From UBA3537 sp038138145 (GTDB taxonomy: Bacteria; Bacteroidota; Bacteroidia; Flavobacteriales; Flavobacteriaceae): a stretch of 64,000 bases of DNA. Below the pieces are notes generated by a model. That model had not been told where the DNA came from, ran no database searches, and saw only the letters and a list, made by a program, of their open reading frames with translations. The translations under genes were made by a program, and so were the position numbers. Position 1 is the first letter of the stretch. Each line of letters opens with the position of its first letter. Below are positions 61,169 to 64,000 of the stretch, piece by piece. The stretch is taken from assembly GCA_038138145.1 (NCBI GenBank), contig JAYQDD010000007.1, forward strand, positions 1 through 64,000, read 5' to 3'.

Positions 61169-61642
61169 TCAAAAAAGCTGGTTGATTTTTTCATAAACCA
61201 AATGGGATTCCCACCCTCGGTATAAGAGATAATCGGCCAGTTTTTTCTTTTTTTTGAGTACAGAACCACCTTTAAGAGAATTCGCTTTTTTGTGCGCTAA
61301 AGCTTCGAAGGTTGTTTTGTATTCCATGTCCGGAATTTGCCCTAAAGCTTTGTTAATAAGGTAATTTGATATGTTTCGTTGTTTGAGTTCAGAAATTAAA
61401 CGCCGTCGCCCCCATTTTTTAATTTTAAATTTTCCCCGTACAAAAGCCATAGCAAAACGTTCTTCATTTAAAAAATTTTCTTCAATGAGTGTCGTGATGA
61501 TTTGTTCTGATGCCTTAGGAATCATCTGCATATCTTTAAGTTTTTGAGCGACCTCTTTATGGCAGCGGTCTTGATAAGCACAATACCTTTGAAGTTTAGC
61601 CAATGCTTCATCTACATTGTATGTCTTTTTTGTGAAGGACAT
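61169..61642 (-). CDS. recX: Regulatory protein RecX
   Basis: 157 residues from the ATG at 61642; a TTG one codon upstream is less likely. The RecX three-helix repeats are visible (YCAYQDRCHKEVAQKLKDMQ, FVRGKFKIKKWGRRRLISEL, YLLYRGWESHLVYEKINQLF). It restrains RecA filaments. Its first base is the last base of the TonB receptor stop codon, so it is translationally coupled to that gene. Confidence 0.9.
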   Translation of the reverse strand: MSFTKKTYNVDEALAKLQRYCAYQDRCHKEVAQKLKDMQMIPKASEQIITTLIEENFLNEERFAMAFVRGKFKIKKWGRRRLISELKQRNISNYLINKALGQIPDMEYKTTFEALAHKKANSLKGGSVLKKKKKLADYLLYRGWESHLVYEKINQLF

Positions 61643-64000
61643 CAATTTTGATAAGTAATCGAGAAGATCAAGTTTCTTCCAGGTCCACTTATTCCAGATG
61701 CAAAAGGACGATAGCCCTCATTAGTAATATTTTCAATAGCACCGATAAATGAAATTGTGTCACTGAATTTGTAGCATGTTCTAAAATTAAACGTTAGCCA
61801 AAAGGGTGCATAAGGATTTCCGTCAGCATCTTTGGCAAATAAGTGCTTGGAAAGTTCATGTGAGATATCGTCGTGAGAAAGACGAGCATTGTAATTTATA
61901 TAACCGTCAAGCGTAATTTTGTTTTGTTTCCAAACAATATGTGCATTGCCAAAAGCAGGGGCTACATGGCGAACAGGCATATTTCTATCATCCATATTTT
62001 TTTGACGACCCTTAGTAATGCTATATTGTGAAGTGAGTTCTAGTGCTTTAGAAAATCGTGCACGTAAACCTACTTCAAAGCCATAAATCCATGCTTTTGA
62101 TGTGTTTTGAATGGCCTGTATTGTACTTAACTCTCCATCATAAATAAGTTCTGAAACACCATTAATACTAAAGTCATTTCTTGTCATGGCATTATCCAAA
62201 TAGGTATAGTATGAGGAAAAATCCAACAGTAAAGAGTCGTCAAAGTTAAGGTTAAGACCTAATTCTGCACCATAAGCGTGCTCTGGGCTTAAACTTGGAT
62301 TTGGTGCAACTACAACACCTGGCTGAGAATCAAAAACTTTACCGATATCATCAATATTTGGCGCGCGGAAAGCCGTTGTTGCATTGAATTTCCACAAAAA
62401 CGTTTTGCTTTGCGCCCAAGCTAGTCCGGCAGTAGCTGTCAGGGCGCTTGTGTTTAAGTTTGCATCTGTAAAAGGCAAATCATAAAATTGAGCGTTAGAG
62501 GTCAAATCTGCCTTGATGGAAATCACATTGTAACGAACTCCAGATTGAAAGGTCAGTGTCGCAGACGGTTTATGTTTCAAGCTTAAATACGATGCCAAAC
62601 TAGACCATTGCGCATTATTTGGATATCGAGATGCAATACGGCCTGTAGTATTATTTTCAATATTAAGTGTCACGCCCTCAGAGTTCACTTTGTTGTGAAT
62701 ATATTCCGCACCATAAAAAAGATTTGTTTTGTCATTGATTGTTTTTTCAAAATCTAGATTGAACGACAGCGCATCAACGATTTCAGTTCTTCTCTTTTGA
62801 TTTATATCATCAAATTTTCTGCTAATTCGACTTTCTCCAAAATGTTGATAAGCTACTGTAGATTTGATTTTATCGTAAAGATTGGATCTACTGCTTAATT
62901 TAGTCAATTGAAAATTAGCCAAAATCCACTGTTGTGGGCCATAGTTCCACGTTGCGTATTTCAAGGTTTGATCGGCATTCTGAACAACTAAGCGGTCATA
63001 TCTTGGAATATCAGAAGTGGTCGCATAATGAAGTCCAAAATCGAAGGTTAATGATTCTGAGGGTTTGAATAAAATCTTTTGTGCCGCATGAAATTGATTG
63101 AAATTTGTAAACTTTTGAACGCGTGGATTGTGATTTGGCATCAACATGTCCTGCCCGTTACGATGTGTGACATAAAATGGCGTTAGGTACTCTTGAACAT
63201 CTGTTTTACCCATCCTTAAATCTCCAAAATCAGAAAAGCTCATACTGGTATGAAATCCCCATTTATTAAGCCCAATGTTTAATCCTATTTGGGCTGTTTT
63301 TTCGCTACTCGCCGAGGAGTAACGCAAATTACTTTTAGTTGAAACCAGAGGAGATTTAGTATTCGATAATTGAGGAGTTGTTGTATAAAAATTCATCACA
63401 CCTCCAATGGCATCACTTCCATAAATTACTGATCCTGCACCTAATATAACTTCGGTATTTTCAACATTAAATGGATTGATTGAGATGACATTCTGAACAT
63501 TTCCGCCTCTAAAAATAGCATTATTGAGCCGCACACCGTCTACAGTAATGAGCACTCGATTGGTAGAAAATCCTCGAATCATAGGACTCCCTCCACCCAA
63601 TTGGCTTTTTTGAACAAATACACGGCCACTTTGCCCTAATAGATCGGCGGAGGTTTGAGGCATGGCTTGTTGAATATCATTTGCGTCTATACTGATAATT
63701 CTTTGCGGAACTTCCTTTTTGCTTTGTTCGAATTTTGATGCTGAGATTACAATTTCATTCAGATTCGTTGATTTTGGACTTAAAAAAATAGTGTCTCTTA
63801 TCTTAGATTTTAAAATAGATTCTCTGTGATAAGATAGGTGTTGAAAGTAAATTCGTTCAAAACTTTGAAAGCGTGCAATGGATGCAATCCCATCAAGATT
63901 TGAAACGTTTGTTTTGGTTTTTACTAAATTAAAAACGGCAACACCAGCAATGGGATCTGCATTTGTTTCATCTACAACAACAACCTGCTGCGCTGATAAG
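61642..64000 (-). CDS. TonB-dependent receptor with CarboxypepD_reg-like domain (heme/hemoglobin-type), 5' end outside window
   Basis: About 786 codons without an internal stop; the start lies beyond the right edge. The visible N-terminal end is the tail of a signal peptide followed by a carboxypeptidase-regulatory-like domain (ADPIAGVAVFNLVKTKTNVS). Then come a TonB box region (NEIVISASKFEQS), a plug (SADLLGQSGRVFVQKSQLGG, MIRGFSTNRVLITVDGVRLN, AIGGVMNFYT) and a barrel. The plug with FRGGNVQNV resembles the TonB-hemoglobin/heme receptor group. The substrate is inferred only from that similarity. RecX follows with a one-base overlap. Confidence 0.88.
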   Translation of the reverse strand, partial: LSAQQVVVVDETNADPIAGVAVFNLVKTKTNVSNLDGIASIARFQSFERIYFQHLSYHRESILKSKIRDTIFLSPKSTNLNEIVISASKFEQSKKEVPQRIISIDANDIQQAMPQTSADLLGQSGRVFVQKSQLGGGSPMIRGFSTNRVLITVDGVRLNNAIFRGGNVQNVISINPFNVENTEVILGAGSVIYGSDAIGGVMNFYTTTPQLSNTKSPLVSTKSNLRYSSASSEKTAQIGLNIGLNKWGFHTSMSFSDFGDLRMGKTDVQEYLTPFYVTHRNGQDMLMPNHNPRVQKFTNFNQFHAAQKILFKPSESLTFDFGLHYATTSDIPRYDRLVVQNADQTLKYATWNYGPQQWILANFQLTKLSSRSNLYDKIKSTVAYQHFGESRISRKFDDINQKRRTEIVDALSFNLDFEKTINDKTNLFYGAEYIHNKVNSEGVTLNIENNTTGRIASRYPNNAQWSSLASYLSLKHKPSATLTFQSGVRYNVISIKADLTSNAQFYDLPFTDANLNTSALTATAGLAWAQSKTFLWKFNATTAFRAPNIDDIGKVFDSQPGVVVAPNPSLSPEHAYGAELGLNLNFDDSLLLDFSSYYTYLDNAMTRNDFSINGVSELIYDGELSTIQAIQNTSKAWIYGFEVGLRARFSKALELTSQYSITKGRQKNMDDRNMPVRHVAPAFGNAHIVWKQNKITLDGYINYNARLSHDDISHELSKHLFAKDADGNPYAPFWLTFNFRTCYKFSDTISFIGAIENITNEGYRPFASGISGPGRNLIFSITYQN

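Noticed and set aside
61642..63663. Complete TonB receptor starting at 63663
   Set aside because: The frame is open through to the window edge and encodes a CarboxypepD_reg-like domain and TonB box upstream, so the Met at 63663 is internal.

Overview
The window looks like a chromosome segment of a marine-type member of the Flavobacteriaceae (Bacteroidota). The evidence is low GC, start regions with TAnnTTTG -7 boxes and few Shine-Dalgarno sequences, type IX secretion (gliding-motility type) sorting domains, PKD/CUB/choice-of-anchor surface proteins, FISUMP, DUF4956, DUF2490 and DUF5916 proteins, TonB-dependent receptors, and the flavobacterial order of cytochrome oxidase accessory genes. No species can be named from the sequence alone.

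Layout. 1-2351 is the N-terminal part of a large secreted adhesin-like protein. 2.5-11 kb is housekeeping: an Nfu-type Fe-S protein, dodecin, an FAD oxidoreductase, the DUF177-rpmF-fabH-accB-accC fatty-acid block, pdxA, ribE and mscL. 11.0-12.1 kb carries an alkB-type alkane monooxygenase. 12.2-16.7 kb holds a three-gene secreted-protein operon, divergent from an unrecognised 411-residue protein with a possible DNA-binding N-terminus. 16.7-21.7 kb is an accessory and decayed region. It contains an alkB fragment joined to a tyrosine-recombinase tail, a second recombinase tail, duplicated gene ends flanking a tiny zinc-ribbon gene, small membrane proteins, lipoproteins and an outer-membrane barrel. 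It ends at a tRNA-Ala(GGC) whose 3' end faces the region, as expected for an old integrated element.

21.8-34 kb is core metabolism and transport: an esterase lipoprotein, a MATE transporter, queD, lpxH, DUF4956 and DUF2490 proteins, an MFS transporter, recJ, OsmC and AhpD-like proteins, rsmI, an MscS channel and tsaB. 33.4-39.1 kb is a complete MacAB-TolC-type efflux operon. 39.5-44.7 kb is a cytochrome oxidase block (heme O synthase, two subunit III-type proteins, subunit IV, a SCO protein and DUF420). 47.6-51.9 kb is the translation block rplM-rpsI-rpsB-tsf-pyrH-frr. It is followed by an RND/MMPL exporter, asnS, rpoN and an inverted umuC-umuD pair. The right end has two TonB-dependent receptors (the second cut by the window edge) and recX.

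Genes are packed tightly. Several convergent pairs overlap or sit 1-3 bases apart, leaving no room for a terminator. The most unusual material is the mosaic region at 16.7-21.7 kb and the divergent locus beside it. I did not find a clearly new defence or biosynthetic system, and the candidates reported are observations about sequence structure rather than proven systems.
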